NCBI GenBank assembly: GCA_030144725.1
Contig: JASKMD010000005.1
Span: 4,649,151 to 4,713,150, forward strand
DNA length: 64,000 nucleotides
Direction of reading: 5' to 3'
DNA from: Haematococcus lacustris
Taxonomy: Eukaryota > Chlorophyta > Chlorophyceae > Chlamydomonadales > Haematococcaceae
Below, one piece after another: positions 62,201 to 64,000 of the stretch; position 1 is the first letter of the stretch, and each line of letters begins with the position of its first letter. The notes beneath the pieces are model-generated. The model saw nothing but the letters and a program-made list of their open reading frames with translations. It had not been told where the DNA came from and searched no databases. A program made the translations under genes and the position numbers.

Positions 62201-64000
62201 ACCCGACCCGACCCGACCCGACCCGACCCGACCCGACCCGACCCGACCCGACCCGACCCGACCCGACCCGACCCGACCTGCTGTGTTGTGTGCCCCCAGG
62301 GCCCCGGCTGCCGCGGCCAGCGGTAATCACAGTGATGGGGCATGTGGACCACGGCAAGACCAGCCTGCTGGATGCGCTGAGGCACAGCGCTGTGGCGGCG
62401 TCCGAGGCGGGGGGCATCACCCAGGTGCGCCTGGCTATACCTAGACCTACTAGACCTAGCCTACTAGACCTAGCCTACTAGACCTAGACCTAGACCTAGA
62501 CCTAGACCTAGCCTACTAGACCTAGACCTAGCCTGGCTACACCTATCACCCAGGTGCGCCTGGCTATACCTAGACCTACTGCCTGAGGCCTGCTGACCTG
62601 CTGACCCGCTGACAGAGCCTGACTGGTTGACGTCGGTTGAGAGAGGGGCGAGCCCATGCATGCTGCCTCCTGCCGGGGATGCTCCGGTTTAGACGCAATG
62701 ATCCATGATGAGGTCCAGGTGCAGGCAGGATGGGGAAAGGTGCAATGTGGTTGGCTTGTAGGGGCGGAACTCCGGCGGGACGCGTTTAGGCCCCATGAAC
62801 GGCAGTACCGCGTTACTGCCCCATGATCGGTCAGGCCGCGTTTCTGCCCCTGCCAGCATGCCTATCTACCCTGCCCTCTTCATGACCCTCATATTGACCG
62901 GACTTGGTTCTGCCTGACTTCCACATAACGCCGCTGCTACTGCTTCCTCTGCCTCCGCTGCAGCTGCTGCCTTCCAACCGCTGATGATCATCCTTGCTGC
63001 TGTCTGCGCGCAGCATATCGGGGCGTTCGAAGTTGCGCTCGACACCTTCGACAAGCCACTGACGTTCCTGGACACCCCAGGCCATGCAGCCTTCTCCTCC
63101 ATGCGCGCTCGCGGAGCCGCTGTCACTGACATCGTGGTGCTGGTGGTTGCGGCGGACGATGGCGTTATGCCGCAAACCCGGGAGGCGCTCGCGCACGCGC
63201 GCGCGGCCGGCTGCCCGATCGTTGTCGCGATCACGAAGTGTGACCTGGAACAGGTGCGGCGCACGGCAAAGGCAGCCGGCGTTACCGACAGAGGGATCCG
63301 AGTGAACCGTTTTCCCTCTCTCATCCTCACACATGATGTACGGACAGTTGCCTGCGTTGCCTTGCGTCGCTGCGCACAGGCGAAACCCGAGGCCGTGAAG
63401 ATCGCGCTATTGAGCGAGGGCCTCGAGCTGGAGGAATTCGGTGGCAGCGTGCAGGTTAGAGCGTGTGCTACCCCTCCCTCTACGACTGGCTGGCCGCTGC
63501 CACCCTACTGCACCCATGGCCTGACCTAACCTGCCACGACACAATATGATGATGGTGGGTTTACACCGCTATTGATGGTGGGTTTATCACTATTGACAGG
63601 ATATGGTGATGGTGGGTTTACACCGCTATTGCCGTCAGCCTGGCCTGGCTGCATGGCCTTCCACGGAACGATATGGCGTGTCCCGACGTGTGCAGGTGCT
63701 TCACACCAACCCTTGTCCTGACCCAGCACTTGTCACCACTCAGCTGCGCCCTGTGTTGCCCTGTGCAGGTGGTGCATACCAGCGCCAAGTCAGGCCTGGG
63801 GCTGCCGGAGCTGCAGGAGGCCCTGGCTCTGCAGGTCAGCCCTGACCCCTGACCCATGGCATGGTGCCCCACCCAGCCCCTGCTGCACCTCCTTGCTGCC
63901 TGCTGCCTGCTGCTGCTGCCTGCCTGCTTGCCTCACCCTGCCCCTGGCCCCTGCCCTGAATGAGAGGTTATAGGTTATGCAGCGCTGTCACCCGCCGTTC
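56395..64000 (+). CDS. Translation initiation factor IF-2, mitochondrial type (3' end beyond window)
   Basis: IF-2 is a GTPase that delivers initiator fMet-tRNA to bacterial-type ribosomes. Placed exons: 59148-59432, 59847-60110, 60337-61041, 61362-61478, 61745-61823, 62300-62424, 63014-63253, 63380-63454 and 63769-63834, all in phase. Upstream, a long frame from ATG 56395 and another at about 57590-59020 join by introns I could not place. The first ~45 residues are Arg/Ser-rich without acidic residues, like a mitochondrial presequence. A huge Pro/Ala/Gln-rich region follows. An IF-2 N-domain motif reads [18 protein letters not shown]. The G domain has GHVDHGKT (62338-62361), AGGITQ, DTPGH (63071-63085) and TKCD (63233-63244), where most IF-2 proteins have NKx[15 protein letters not shown] resembles plant mitochondrial IF-2. 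Domains III and IV lie outside the window. That the early ORFs belong to this gene is inferred from phase and lack of another start. Confidence 0.85.
57167..57212 (+). repeat. (CAG)n/(AGC)n run coding polyserine
   Basis: A triplet run in the IF-2 N-terminal exon, read as Ser. A second run at 59170-59222 is read as Gln in the supported exon. Confidence 0.85.
60139..60251 (+). repeat. (GGGGCA)n array in an IF-2 intron
   Basis: About 19 units between the donor after 60110 and the acceptor before 60337. It is the same unit as the array inside the LINE RT. Confidence 0.95.
61500..61610 (+). repeat. GGGAGA-type purine tract in an IF-2 intron
   Basis: A pure purine run made mainly of GGGGGAGA units, starting about 22 bases after a splice donor (61478/61479). 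Confidence 0.85.
61860..62277 (+). repeat. (ACCCG)n pentanucleotide array in an IF-2 intron
   Basis: About 83 units of ACCCG with an internal block of GCCCG variants (62081-62150). It fills nearly the whole intron between the exons ending at 61823 and starting at 62300. Confidence 0.97.
62420..62585 (+). repeat. CTAGAC-type repeats with a duplicated splice donor
   Basis: CACCCAGGTGCGCCTGGCTA followed by TACCTAGACCTACT occurs at 62418-62451 and again near 62547-62580. Between them lie CTAGACCTAGCCTACTAGAC-type units. The first copy spans the real exon end at 62424. Confidence 0.85.

Noticed and set aside
61693..62444. GSGRV- and TRPDP-repeat ORFs
   Set aside because: Translations of the ACCCG array; they also cross real exon borders of IF-2.
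62338..63834. Bacterial contamination as the source of the IF-2 G domain
   Set aside because: The domain is split by several GT-AG introns in phase and resembles plant mitochondrial IF-2.

Overview
The window looks like nuclear DNA of a chlamydomonadalean green alga, probably close to Haematococcus. It is GC-rich with many CAG runs. Its genes are split by many short introns with GTGAGT-like donors, and the proteins have plant or algal relatives: a plastid-type transaldolase, a plant-type ABCA transporter, MAP65 and a mitochondrial-type IF-2. TGTAA polyadenylation-like motifs and long G-rich micro- and minisatellites are also present. The genus is an inference from style and from remembered relatives; no database was searched. 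Two 500-base runs of N (15010-15509 and 43180-43679) are assembly gaps.

Layout. 1-850 holds relics of a repeat whose coding tail resembles the C-terminus of Fanzor/TnpB RuvC-like nucleases. 848-6937 is a 5'-truncated, frameshifted LINE flanked by 537-bp direct repeats. 7326-10766 (+) is a complete nine-exon transaldolase. 11600-14339 (-) is a leucine-rich-repeat gene with huge hexanucleotide arrays in and next to it. 15990-20437 (-) is an ADA3-like SAGA/ADA coactivator subunit. 20440-28570 is repeat-rich and gene-poor: it holds two foldback MITEs, a 1.2-kb element with 130-bp terminal inverted repeats, a 54-bp perfect palindrome, a G-rich minisatellite and an unrecognised ORF cluster broken by one MITE. 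28573-41495 (-) is a 28-exon half-size ABCA transporter, modelled from start to stop with every splice phase consistent. 41500-46900 is repeat-rich and holds a gap and the largest Fanzor-like tail. 46915-52948 (-) is a 13-exon MAP65/PRC1/ASE1 microtubule crosslinker. 53522-55919 (+) is a small single-pass membrane protein gene. 56395 to the window end (+) is mitochondrial-type translation initiation factor IF-2, with a very long low-complexity N-terminal part and a 3' end beyond the window.

The genes are ordinary eukaryotic housekeeping genes and do not form an operon-like system. Transaldolase belongs to carbon metabolism, ADA3 to chromatin, ABCA to membrane transport, MAP65 to spindle and cytoskeleton, and IF-2 to organelle translation. 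The unusual content is the mobile and repetitive layer. The most interesting part is a dispersed family of Fanzor-like 3' tails. Several copies keep only the last ~20-85 codons plus the element end, which is where guide RNAs of this nuclease class are encoded. Two copies sit in introns of neighbouring divergent genes.
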